64,000 nt of DNA from Symbiodinium natans (Eukaryota; Sar; Dinophyceae; Suessiales; Symbiodiniaceae). The stretch covers positions 237,440 through 301,439 of the forward strand of contig CAJNDS010002320.1 of NCBI GenBank assembly GCA_905221605.1, in the 5' to 3' direction. Within the stretch, counting starts at the first letter, position 1; every line of letters begins with the position of its first letter. The notes beneath the pieces are model-generated. The model did not search any database. It saw only the letters and a program-made list of their open reading frames with translations, and was not told the origin of the DNA. The position numbers and the translations under genes are program-made. Of this stretch, positions 44,601 through 55,175 are shown one piece after another.

Positions 44601-46276
44601 CGGAAGTTGGTGGCGTTTTACATCTGTCAGGAAGACGCGTCAGGCACAGTCGAGCGAGCCCACGCCATTGGCAAGCACATGTTGCAGAGCCACGCGGGCC
44701 CGCTGGAAGGCAGTGGCGCCACCTACAACGACCTGCTTGCCATCAGGCTGGATGGGCCGAAGTCGCCGGACACCGTGTAGCATGATGGCAACAATTTTCT
44801 TGTTCGGTGGCTTAGCGTCTAGCGGGTTAACAATTCAATAATGATAATGCAGCATGACCGGAGTCCAAGCCGGATTCAAGGAAGAGCTGGCCCAGCATGG
44901 CGAGTCGCAGCTCCTGCCAACGGAATGGTCGAGAGACTTCATCCGTTGCTGGCGACTCCATCATGGTCGCAGATTCCGGGTGTACCAGACGAAGCGGTCG
45001 AAGCCAGCACCAAGAGAGCCGTCAGCTAAGTCGAAGGCTACGGCGAGAAGAGTGCAGGCAGTGGCTCTGCGACAACGTGCCAGCGGCCCCGCGCAGCCCC
45101 CGGAGTCGGAGAGCGTACTCCCAGGTCTAAACTTGGAAGATGGACGTAAGATGCTGAAGTCGACGCCCGAGCAGCCGACCATGGGGATGGTGCGCTTCAA
45201 GCGCCGGAGCGTGCCATGTCCAAAATAACATAGTTAATCCAAGCTGGCAACTCGTCTGTGATCCGGATTTAGGTGTATCCTTCTTCCACTTTGCTGTTGA
45301 CTCAGGAAATCATCAAGGCGAGCAACATGGAGATCATTCGGTCGCGCAGGGCTGACTGCCCGCGTTTTGCTTTCGGCAAGCCGACAGTGGTGAGGGCCAA
45401 TGTTTTCACGAAGCAGAGCGAGTTGACGCCGGAGTCCAGGACATCGCAGCGACTTAGTGGGCTGAGTCGGTGGAAAGTTGTGGACGTCTGTCGCGAGCCG
45501 TGCCCGGCAGTGGCCCGCGAAGGCGATTACAGGATTCAGCGCCCTGATGAGAGGGGCTTCTTGACTTTCGCAGCCTGCTGCCACTTAGTCGTTCTGGATT
45601 GCTTGGCAGACTTGGCTGTGGACAGCTCGAGCGGGCCTTTTGGCTGAGCTAGGTAATCGTTTGACATGAAGCCTCCTTTCATTCTCAGTCTGATGTATTT
45701 TGGTGACATGTCCCAGTGGCACTCAGGAAGCGGTGGAGCAAGACGGCATGCACAATCGCTGGCTTCGGCCTCCCAGTCCTGGCCAAGGAGGCGTGGTGCA
45801 ATTATGCAGCTGGTGACGGCCCAGTCGATGGTTTGCTGTGTCACCGCCGAGCTCTGGACGTGGCTCATTCTTGATTCGGCGGTGTTATTACCATGCTTTT
45901 TAAAATTTATGACTTACAGTCAGGAGTCGTCGTTTTCTGAGTCACCGAGGTCACCACAATCATCATCTACGACTGTCCTGCTGATGCATCGCAGGACGCT
46001 GTCAAGTTCATTGATGACTTTGTCGCCTTGTCCAAGGGCCAGTGGACGAAGTACAAGACTGTACAGGAGCAGCAGAGAGCAGCTGCAGTCGCCAAGGCTA
46101 GGCCCAAGGCGAAGCCCAAAGCCCGGCCGCAGTTTAAAAGAAGGCGAGGTCGTCCTGCGCCGGCAAAAGTTGTGAAGCTTCAACATGGTGCGCCACAAGA
46201 CGTGCTTTGGTCCTTGTACAGACAAATTCGAATTCTGGATCGGGTGGCAGGGGTAGCGCACGAGTCGTTGAGGTAA
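38604..46276 (+). CDS. Gene E: BED-like zinc finger, hAT-like transposase-family protein
   Basis: The exon 38604-38933 carries WGIGCVFCAWLANRP and ends KYCRQ. It splices across a 3305-nt GC-AG intron (38934-42238, phase 0) to ANYRVSSSKAMQLCCIKQHG and EIHKLAV. This completes a CxxC...HxxxxxH finger. Later exons are about 42239-42545, 42595-42750, 42810-42955, 42990-43215, 43254-43430, 43490-43860, 43950-44405, 44560-44780, 44855-45228, 45310-45640 and 45930-46276. Motifs include FVTLTFDERKPHTVCKYRC, VVAVAIDGAFTGPKSVAFLQ, RWRDAAHGIRRAVW, FDVEYHDPAL, EDASGTVERAHAIGKHML and WRLHHGRRFRVY. From memory this arrangement belongs to a large dinoflagellate family with hAT-transposase-like organisation. 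No terminal inverted repeats frame the gene, so it may be a domesticated or decayed element. The exact first exon was not found. Confidence 0.6.
39068..42150. mobile_element. About 3.1-kb foldback element inside the gene E intron
   Basis: The left end has AAGCTGATGCTCATGATGCT followed about 100 nt later by CTTTCGGAAGTGG and CTGGAACTGCATC. The right end carries the reverse complements in mirrored order: GCAGTGACTTCCAG, CCACTTCCGAAAG and AGCATCATGAGCATCAGCTT (42017-42140). The ends thus form diverged inverted repeats of about 120-150 nt. The interior (39200-42000) has few AGTCG, several CCCTAAA-like scraps, and no recognisable transposase. Confidence 0.55.
40493..40512. repeat. Back-to-back telomeric units (CCCTAAACC-TT-GGTTTAGGG)
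   Basis: A perfect 9-bp inverted repeat formed by one C-strand and one G-strand telomeric unit around a TT loop, inside the gene E intron. The orientation is C-strand then G-strand, the opposite of a telomere-fusion junction. Confidence 0.8.
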
Positions 46277-46955
46277 AAGCTGAGGGGCGAAGTCAAGAAT
46301 GCAACAGTCCAGTCAGACACGAGCCATTCTGAGAAGAGCCTGAAAACTTTCATCGCTGAGGTCATTCTGGGCCTGGATCATCGGGGCTGATGCGTGGGCG
46401 CCTTGGCAAGGCAGAGCGTCCCAGCGGCCTCAGCATGGCGTTGCACTTAAACCTGTCTACCCCGGCCATAGGCTCCTCCCCGCCGAAGATTAAAGACTCA
46501 AGGCTCCACAGGACTCTTTCGTGAAATCTTCAGTGTTCAATCTTCGGGCCGGAAGCTTTTGAACCGGCCTGTAAACCACGCTCTCCCCGACGAAGACCCC
46601 CAATTTTTTTTATGTACAGTAACGACATTGGGTCCTTTCATGTGTTTGGAGGTTCAGAACTCCCGGGCCCCGAAGATGACTCTTTGCCAAACTTTTGTTC
46701 CAAGATCATCTGCGATCCCATTGATTTCCCTCCCACCCCTGCTTCCACCCAGACTCCACTCCCACTACCATCGGCTGAGGAGGCGGAGCCCCTGGCAGAT
46801 GGCGAGGCCATGACCAGATGAGCAGGTCAGATCATGAGGGCTTTGGTGGGTGGTGAGGTGATGTTTGCTTTGACCCCCCATTCTTTCAGGTTCAGTTGAC
46901 TGTGACTCACAAGTCCCGGGTATCTAGCAGGCTGGCCGCTGTATGTTTGCCCCGA
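46277..46955. other. Intergenic DNA downstream of gene E
   Basis: No convincing exon. A short Pro/Ser-rich frame (46612-46821) has exon-like composition but no support. AGTCG becomes sparse. Confidence 0.4.
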
Positions 46956-46959
46956 AACC

Positions 46960-47338
46960 TGAATTGAAGTGAGTTGAGCTCCATGCAACAATTCCCTCTG
47001 ACAGCCTCTCCTGTGCCCGACCGATAATGGTCCCTGTGGGCGAAAAAACCGCGGACAAAGAGATGTGGTACATGAGGATGCTACGCCAGTCCCTTTGCCA
47101 CGCCGCGGCAGGAGAAACCTCAGAGGGCAAAGAGGAAAGGGCATTCGTGATCTGCACCCATCGCCCGTCATCATGGGATCATGCTGATACCTTGGGTCGA
47201 CGCAGCGGACCTAGAGCATTGCTCGGCCGGACTGTGGAACCCTAAGGCGGCACCCCATGATACGTGGGCAGCAACTCCACAAAACAAAGTGGTAGGTGGG
47301 CCAGGCAGAAGACCCGACAGTTGATCAGAAGCAGAAGT
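46960..47338. repeat. Recent tandem duplication, copy 1
   Basis: Nearly identical to 47417-47795 at an offset of 457 nt, differing mainly by a small insertion near 47015-47030. It contains the segment GCACCCATCGCCCGTC through CACCCCATGAT that also occurs at 37496-37612. Confidence 0.9.
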
Positions 47339-47416
47339 CAAAGGCACCCTGCAGCCTTATGAACTATGAACTCCAGCCCCAACTCTATAGGCTAAAGGAA
47401 GTGCAGCAAGATTGGG

Positions 47417-47795
47417 CCTGAATTGAAGTGAGAAGCCTTAAGCTTGAGCTCCATGCCACAATTCCCTCTGACAGCCTCTCCTGCGCCCGCCTGTGGGCGA
47501 AAAAACCGCGGACAAAGAGATGTGGTACATGAGGATGCTACGCCAGTCCCTTTGCCACGCCGCGGCAGGAGAAACCTCAGAGGGCAAAGAGGAAAGGGCA
47601 TTCGTGATCTGCACCCATCGCCCGTCATCATGGGATCATGCTGATACCTTGGGTCGACGCAGCGGACCTAGAGCATTGCTCGGCCGGACTGTGGAACCCT
47701 AAGGCGGCACCCCATGATACGTGGGCAGCAACTCCACAAAACAAAGTGGTAGGTGGGCCAGGCAGAAGACCCGACAGTTGATCAGAAGCAGAAGA
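47417..47795. repeat. Recent tandem duplication, copy 2
   Basis: Partner of 46960-47338. The intervening 78 nt are unique. Both copies are non-coding in all frames beyond short open stretches shared by both. Confidence 0.9.
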
Positions 47796-48292
47796 CATGT
47801 AGTCGTTCACACACCAGGACCCTGAAACCCCAAAAAAGTATGCCCTCAAACTTCGGCAGCAGCAGAATTATTGGGGGGGGCAAGCCCAATACCCTACGCC
47901 AACCTCATGATTGTGTATGTATCCATTGACCTAATGACCGGCATTTCCCAAAATTTTGCCTTGAAACTCTCAGATCTTGAAAACCGTCTAACAAATATTC
48001 CTCCTGTCAGGTCTGCAGTGGCGATGGACGGTGTGGAGAGTCGTTCGCGTTTTCGTTCTCGCGCTCGTTAGTCGTCCGCATGTCAAGGTTGTTATCTCCT
48101 GTTGACTGGCAAGCCCAATGTCACCTTTCTTCTGTAAGTGCATATGCTTTTGGAACATGGCTTTTCACTAATATTTTTCGCCAGCTGTCTGGGGCCATCC
48201 CAGGGTTTGGGGTTTGGGGTTTAGGGTTTGGGACTTCGGAGGGGAACGCCAAGCTGCCCACCCGCACGTGCTCAACCCCCTGCTTCTTCGTA

Positions 48293-48366
48293 AGGAATGA
48301 GGGAATGAGGGCCCTATATAATCCCTTAAAGGGTATATGTAGGGCCCTCATTCCCTCATTCCCTAC
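48293..48366. mobile_element. Foldback family C, copy 1
   Basis: Long inverted arms: GGAATGAGGGAATGAGGGCC on the left, its reverse complement on the right, and a CCTATATAATCCCTTAAAGG-like centre. The right end continues into AAGAACCAGCCGG. A related right end, ATTCCCTCATTCCCTGC then TAAGAACCAG, recurs at 48588-48615. Confidence 0.7.
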
Positions 48367-50067
48367 AAAGAACCAGCCGGTCAATGAGGTGTGCAAGAAG
48401 TGCATGGAGGAGAAGGCCGGCCGGGCGCGCTTTTTTCTACAGAGGCTTATGATTCTCCCCCTATACGTACCTAGGTCCCCCTTTTCCTACGGTCTATGGG
48501 TTCTACCTTGTAATTAAGGGTAGTTACTACTAAACTGTAGGTACATCGAGTCCCAGGTACCCTTTAAGGCATTGGTTTGGGTTCCTAATTCCCTCATTCC
48601 CTGCTAAGAACCAGTACGTTTTCTTTATGCGGCTTCGGCCGTGGCACGTGTACTCCAAAGACAACGAAGTGCGCTGTACATGAGGTGCCCTGTTCGGGGA
48701 CCTTCCTATAAGCAATCGACTCATGCTACACCAGAAGCGACTATAAGGAACACGAATTCATCAGGGCAACCCACCCCCCCCCCCCCGGCTCTTAGGACAG
48801 AGCTTTCTTTGGTTTCAAGATGCCCAAAGTCCTCCGGGAGCTGTGCGAAAAAAGAAACTGCTTTCAGCAAACCCTCTGAACGTGAAGCCCGAAACCCTAA
48901 ACCCTAAACCCTAAAACCTAAACCCTGACACCCCAAACCTACACCTGAAAGGCCACAAGCCATCCCTTTGCGCCTTGATACGCCACTCTCAAAGCCCCCT
49001 CCCCCCCCCACCCTGCCCCCATTTTTAAAGCTCCCTCTCCCCTGAACCCTATACCCTCAGCCGTGAAAATCCCAGGCCCTGAGCCCTCAATCCCTCAACC
49101 CCAAGACCCAAAAGACTGAACCTTGAACCCTGAACCCTAAACCCTAAACCCTAGACCCTACACCCTAAACCCTAAACCCTTAACCCTAAAGGCCCTAAAC
49201 CCTAAACCCTAAAGTCTATTGCACAACACGCATACAGGGCTCACGAGACCGACTAAGGCAGCCCCAGACCCCAAGCCCGAAGGAGCAGAAGGAGAAGGAA
49301 GAAGCCGCCACCCGGCGCGAGGTGCGGTGCGCTTCTGGGTGGGCTTGGAGGTAGGGTTTAGGGTTTAGGGTTTAGGGTTCAGGGTTCAGGGTTTAGGGTT
49401 CAGGGTTCAGGGTTCAGGGTTTGGGGTCAGGGCTGAGGGTGTAGGCTGCAGGATTTACTGCAAACCTAAGTACCCCATTTTGGGACCCTAAACCCTAAGT
49501 GCAGGAGCGGGAGCAGGCGGTGGCCGCTACGGAGCTCGAGGCACCTGCTCGAGTAGAGGCCCGCATGTATCCGCACGTTTAGGGTTTAGGGTTTAGGGTT
49601 CAGGGTTTAGGGTTTAGGGTTTAGGGTTCAGGGTTTAGGGTTTAGGGTTTAGGGTATGTCGTGGATGTAGGGCTTCCAACATATTCAAGGGAGGATTGCG
49701 TCAAGGTGAAATTCCTGAATCCCTCCCAAGACCCAAGCCCCAAGCTGCAAACCCTTGAACCTTAAACTGAGGACCCTAAATCGTAAACCTATTCCCTAAA
49801 CGGACCTTAGGGGTCATTTAGGGGCTATTTGGGGGCTAACTACTAAGGTATATGGAGATTATAAGTTATATGCAGGGGTTATTTGGGGAATAAGATGAAG
49901 GGGTCCTTCCTTGTACCCCTTGCTACTGCTTTCCGCGCAGGTGACGTTGGCCAGCCGCCCGTTTGGCATGACCCCAGCGAGCAAAGGTGGGCAGAGGGTT
50001 TAGGGTGCAGGGTTTAGGGTTAGGGTTCAGGTTTAGGGTTTAGTGTTTAGGGTTTAGGGTTCAGGGC

Positions 50068-50145
50068 ATGATGGTACAGACTGTTGGAGATCACCACCCA
50101 CCCAGGGGTGGGCGCTGCGTTCCTTCTCAGTCGGTGAATCAGCGT
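50068..50145. repeat. Dispersed element shared with 7836-7912, copy 2
   Basis: It carries the same ordered blocks as the left-flank copy, including TTCTCAGTCGGTGAATCAGCG. It is followed by a short coding-like stretch of no known family. Confidence 0.6.
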
Positions 50146-51068
50146 AGGTGCAGGAGTATTCGGACTCGCCATGTGTTGGGGAATGCAGAGAAGGCCAAAG
50201 GTGACCGAATGCTGCACCAACTGTGCCTGATCTTTTCCGTGAGCCAACCACAACATATTGCCTCTGTGGGGTCGCAAGTTGAGACTCAGATGCGTTGGCA
50301 CCTGTTGAGACAGAGCCCAGAGCAGGATGAGGTGCGGATAAAGTGCTTGGATTACGGATTTTGAACGGGCAAGCGATGAAGTCGAACCTTTCGCATGTTG
50401 TCCCGACCTGCAAGGTTCCCCTTGAGGTATCACGCAATATGTGTAGCAGAATGTCCTGGTGCGGCGCTGCCTCCGCCCTGTATTCTGCTGTGGACTTCCA
50501 TTTCCATTTCCATTTCCATTCCATTTCCATTTAGGGTTTAGGGTTTAGGGTTTAGGCCCTTGCGTCGCAAAGTCGAAGCTCAGGCGCAAGCCGTGTACAT
50601 CTTCATATGCAGATGGCTATGATTGAAGTCTGAAGGCTTCTGGGCGCTTCGTCTGCTGGTACCTTCTTGGAGGGTTAGGGTTTAGGTCTCAGGGTTTAGG
50701 ATCAGCTGTTTGCGGTGAGCGAAACCCTGCACCATAAACCTGAAACCCTAAGCCCTCACCCCTGAATTCCTACCCTAAAAGCCCTAACCCTCAACCACTC
50801 AACACTTAGACCTAAAGCCCTAAACCCCTAAAAGTCCTAAACAACTCTAAACCGCCAAAATCCTAAACCCCACAGCCCTAAACCCTAAACCCCCAAAACC
50901 CAAAGCGACCCTAAACCCTAAGCCCTAAACCCTAAACCCTAAACCCTAAACCCACCTAAACCCTAAACCCTAAACCCTAAACCCTGAACCCTAAACCCTA
51001 AACCCTAAACCCTAAACCCTAACCCTAAGCCCCAAAAACCCTAATCTCGAAGCCCTAAACCCCAAGCC

Positions 51069-51149
51069 GCAGGCTCGGGCTATGTCGTGCTGAAGACCTC
51101 TGAAGGAAAGCCCGCCATCAAGGCGTGGTCTCTTGATTTTCTAAAATAG
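51069..51149 (+). CDS. Exon-like island, unknown protein, partial
   Basis: After CCGCAG, an acceptor-like end, the open stretch reads GSGYVVLKTSEGKPAIKAWS then LDFLK and stop, and is followed at once by TTTAGGG repeat. Composition is coding-like. Not identifiable. It may be a terminal exon or an old fragment. Confidence 0.3.
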   Translation, partial: AGSGYVVLKTSEGKPAIKAWSLDFLK

Positions 51150-51385
51150 GGTTTAGGGTTTAGGGTTTAGGGTTTAGGCTTTAGGGGTTAGGGCTTAGGG
51201 CTTAGGGTTCTAGGGTTAAGGGTTTTAGGGTTTAGGGTTTAGGGTTAAGGGTTGAGGGTTTAGGGTTTAGGGGTTTAGGGGTTTAGGGGTTTAGGGGTTT
51301 AGGGGTTTGGGGTTTAGGTTTCTTAGGATGGAGTGCCGAGGGTTCAGTCGAGTTGCACCCTACACCCCGAAACCCCCAGCATGCT

Positions 51386-51508
51386 TAGGGTTTAGGGTTT
51401 AGGGTTTAGGGTTTAGGGTTTAGGGTTTAGGGTTTAGGGTTTAGGGTTTAGGGTTTAGGGTTTAGGGTTTAGGGTTTAGGGTTTAGGGTTTAGGGTTTAG
51501 GGTTTAGG
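51386..51508 (+). repeat. Pure internal TTTAGGG tract
   Basis: About 17 uninterrupted TTTAGGG units between unique GC-rich islands. Confidence 0.95.
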
Positions 51509-51716
51509 ATGAACTCAGCAGTACCAAGGCTGGTGTTCGGCCCGGCTGGCGCGTGGCAGAAGTGGCTGGGCAGAGCGTTGCGGGCATGGAGGCCGGACGC
51601 TGTCTTCCAGGGGTTTAGGGCCTTTCGGGGTTTGGGGGTTACGGGGCTTAGGGGTTTAGGGGTTTATTAGTGGCCAGAGCCCTAAACCCCAAACCCTCAT
51701 CCTTCAACCCTAAACC

Positions 51717-51762
<46 letters not shown>

Positions 51763-53392
51763 ACCCTAAACCCTAAACCCTAAACTCTAAACCCTAAGCC
51801 CTAAACCCTAAACCCTAAACCCTCAACCCTAAACCCTAAACCCGAAACCCACCTTAGCCCGAAACCCTCACCTGCGAACCCGAAACGCAAAGATGCACAG
51901 CCAGGGCACGGAGGTTCAAGCCGTGCTGAAGGCCAGGACGGAATCCTTCTTCTTTTGGGGGTTTAGGGTTTAGGGTTTAGGGTTTAGGGTTCAGGGTTTA
52001 GGGTTTAGGGTTTAAGGATGGAGTGTTGAGGCTCCAGGGCTCAAGGCTTCGGGTTGCACCTACACCCCTAAACCCTAGGCATGGGTTTAGGGTGTAGGGT
52101 GTAGGGTGTAGGGTATAGGGTATAGGGTTTAGGGTTTAGGGTTTAGGGTTTAGGGTTTTGGGTTTAGGGAGATTGACGATAGGAGAACATGGTTTGAGGC
52201 TTAGGGCTTTGGAGGAAGGAACTTTGGAATAAGCTTTCAACGTAGCCTTGGTGCTCAAAGAACTCGTGAAAACATGCAGGTTGTAGCACATTGACAAGAA
52301 GAACTCTCAGAAGAACTCAGAACCCGGAACTGTATCCCCTAAACCCTAAACCCTAAACGTTTTTTGTGTTTTTTGTGGGCGAGGGGGGGGGGGGGGGGGG
52401 GGCAAACCCTGCAAACCCTAGGCCGAACAGTGTGCAAAAGCGCACCCTGATTTTTTCTGTTGAAGAGGCACCCATATAGAGTCATTTTGCATGAACCCCT
52501 TGTCTCCATTCCATAGAGTTTATAGGGTTTAGGGTTCAGAAACAGTAAGTTTACCTAGGCTTTGAGGTCTTAGGGTTTAGGGTTGTAAGCTTAGGATTTG
52601 GGTTAAAGGGATGTCAGGTTTGCAGCTTCAGAATTTAGGGTTTCGGGTTCGTTTTCAGGGTTCAGGGTTTTACCGGTGTTTTTCGATGATGGAGGATGTG
52701 GGTTGGCGGTTGGGCGTGGATATAGGCCATTCATTTGTAGTTCCTTGCAAATGTGCCCCCTGAGCCTTCTGAGTATGGGAGCCCCAGCAACATCGAGCCT
52801 AAGCGAATCGGAGTATTCTCCTTCCTCGAAAGTTGCAACTGTTTCCCTTTGAAGGTCTGCGATAGGCCGAACTTGCACCTTCTTCCCTAGACCGGAACCC
52901 AATGCCTAGCATCACTTCCCAAGGAAGCCTCGTTGCCGATCGCGGTTGTCTTCGAGGCCGTCCCAGAGAATGGCGACTTCTGTGTGGCCTGCCAGGCAGA
53001 CTGCTAGGGTCTGGGACTTTGCATTTGGGGCCGCCAGAGGGATGGGGTTAGGGTTTAGGGTTTAGGGGTTAGGGGTTTAGGGTTTAGGGTTTAGGGTTTA
53101 GGGTTTAGGGTTTAGGGCTTAGGGTTTAGGGTTTAGGGTTCAGGGCAACTTCCAAACCCCGAATGGGCTCCAGACCCTAAATCCCCCCCCCCCCCCCACG
53201 GCGCTGAATCCCAATTCAACGCTACCCCCTTGGTAGCACAGTGGTGTTGGGGTTATGGGTCCCGTATAAACTAGCCAGCTCAAAAAAAAGGTGCCCCTGA
53301 TTTCATAGCGATTACTGGGATACTAACACCCTCCCCTGTCCTGGGGTTCTGGGTTTTGGAGTGCCTGCGGCCGGTGAAGCCCACGCCCAACA

Positions 53393-53523
53393 GATCCATG
53401 TACCTATGTAGTATATACTTGGGCCCTAAAGCTACTATATAGGCACCCCTTTCAGGCCTAAGTATATGCTTGGGCCCTAAAGCTACTATATCGGAACCCC
53501 TTTAAGGGTACATGGATCCTTAG
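53393..53523. mobile_element. Foldback family B, copy 1
   Basis: The ends are GATCCATGTACCTATGTAG and its reverse complement around GGTACATGGATCC. Inside, the block TTGGGCCCTAAAGCTACTATAT is present twice in tandem. It is non-coding. Confidence 0.75.
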
Positions 53524-53611
53524 GGACAATGCAACATGTCCAGATCATCTCAGGAAGCCCTGGATCTCAAGGTTGCAAGGCTTAGGAATTTAGGGTTTGG
53601 GGTTTTAAGTT

Positions 53612-53840
53612 TAGGGGTTTAGGGGTTCCCTAAACCCCTAAACTCCTAAATAACCCCTAAACCCCTAAACCCCTAAACCCCTAAATCCCTAAACCCCTAA
53701 ACCCCCAAACCCCTAAACCCCTAAACCCCTAAACCCCTAAACCCCAAACCCTAAACCCTAAACCCCAAACCCTAAACCCCTAAACCCTAAAACCCCTAAA
53801 CCCTAAACCCTAAACCCTAAACCCTAAACCCTAAACCCTA
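53612..53840. repeat. Telomeric head-to-head junction followed by CCCCTAAA/CCCTAAA tract
   Basis: AGGGGTTTAGGG, loop GTT, then CCCTAAACCCCT form perfect 12-bp arms (53613-53639). The tract continues as CCCCTAAA octamers and then CCCTAAA heptamers. G-strand followed by C-strand is the orientation expected of two joined telomere ends, though local inversion would look the same. Confidence 0.85.
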
Positions 53841-54499
53841 TAGACACTATTTTTTGGGGGCGAGATGTCCCTCCCCGAGCCGATGAGGAGATCCTCCCGC
53901 AGCCGAGCTTCTCGCGCAAGATGCGCCGCGGCTGCAGAATGTGCTTGCCTTCCGGACACAAGGGTTTAGGGTTTATAGGGTTTAGGGTTTAGGGTGTAGG
54001 GTGTAGGGTTTAGGGTTTAGGGTTTAGGGTTTAGGGTTTAGGGTTTAGGGTTTAGGGTTTAGGGATGTAGCCCAAACTGAGAGTTTATGCATGCTGCAAG
54101 ACCTACTGAATCTTAGCAGGGTCCTACCCTACATATTCCCTTGAGGCACCTACTTCCCTCAAACCCAGAATTCAGGGTTTCGGGTTTAGGGCTTGGTGTT
54201 ACTAAGAACCAGCAAGAACGAGGCTCTTCTGGATGCCCTAATAGAGGCGCGGGCCCCAGACCGTGCAGACAACTCGTACTGTCGTACAGGAAATCCTCAA
54301 CCCTAAGCCCTAAACCCTCAACCCTAAAACTCTAAGCCCTTAACATAAGCCCTTCAAGACCTAAAAGCCCATGAAGCATCAGAAGCCCGTTTGGACCCTG
54401 AAAGCCTTGGAACCGGATAACCCAAATCGCCCTAGCCCTAACCCAGGGCCTTAGGGTTTAGGGTTTAGGGTTTAAGGGTTTAGGGTTTAGGGTTTGCAG

Positions 54500-54590
54500 G
54501 CGCACGAAGCCTCCCGACAAGCGGCGCTGCGTGAACTGCGTGGAGGCGGCCGAAGCAGATGCGGAGGCGGAGGCACGAGTGTTGGGTTCC
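54500..54590 (+). CDS. Exon-like island with CxxC motif, partial
   Basis: After TTTGCAG, an acceptor-like end, the open stretch reads KPPDKRRCVNCVEAAEADAE. It resembles the second CxxC half and following Glu/Ala helix of the same Stc1-like fold suggested at 7100-7177. The upstream side is TTTAGGG repeat, so any intron before it would be telomeric. Identification is from memory of the motif only. Confidence 0.35.
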
Positions 54591-54934
54591 CTAAATCAAT
54601 TCACAAGTGTCAGACTGCCACTGTATCATATTCAGATGTCGGCAGAACGCATACGTATAATACATATACCTCATTCTATGTTGTATCACTGGCTGCCGCG
54701 TGTTGATCCAGGTCAAAAGCGAGGCTGCCACTGGAGGCTATGCGGAAGCTGCGGCAAATGGCTCGGTGCTTAGATTAGATTCCAAGCAGGAGCCTTTAAA
54801 AAACGAGGCCTTGAAGAGGCTACCTCGAGGTTCCTTCTCCTACGGTGGGTAGCGGTTTTCTTGCTCACTTTGGGATTCTTAAGCTGTTTCGGAAGGAACT
54901 AAAAGTGCTCGGGCAAGTGGTTGTATGACATACT

Positions 54935-55043
54935 GTTGGTTAGCAGGGAATGGGGGAATGAGGTATCCCATATCATGCCTGAAAGGGTATATATATATAC
55001 ATATATATAGAGCCCCTAATTCCCTCATTCTCTGCGAACCAAC
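54935..55043. mobile_element. Foldback family C, copy 2
   Basis: The arms are GTTGGTTAGCAGGGAATG and, at the right end, CATTCTCTGCGAACCAAC. The centre is TA-rich (GGGTATATATATATACATAT). Related to 48293-48366. Confidence 0.7.
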
Positions 55044-55136
55044 CGTAAGATGATGATGTGTGATGATGCTGGCTGCCATGGCTCCTGCTCGCCCTGGCCG
55101 ACGGAGTTCAGTGCGCGCCTCAGCTTCCGTTCTCTA

Positions 55137-55175
55137 CTTGGAGGTTCATGGTACTTATGAACCATGTGGAGGTTA
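55137..55175. mobile_element. Foldback family A, solo end
   Basis: Only the terminal ACTTGGAGGTTCATGGTACT region is present, followed by a short inverted partner ATGAACCATGTGGAGG. A deletion remnant. Confidence 0.55.

Noticed and set aside
9240-48080. Foreign (bacterial or viral) segment joined by misassembly
   Set aside because: Genes have spliceosomal introns with dinoflagellate-like GC-AG ends and carry telomere-like scraps in introns, so the domain belongs with the flanks. An assembly join cannot be fully excluded without reads.
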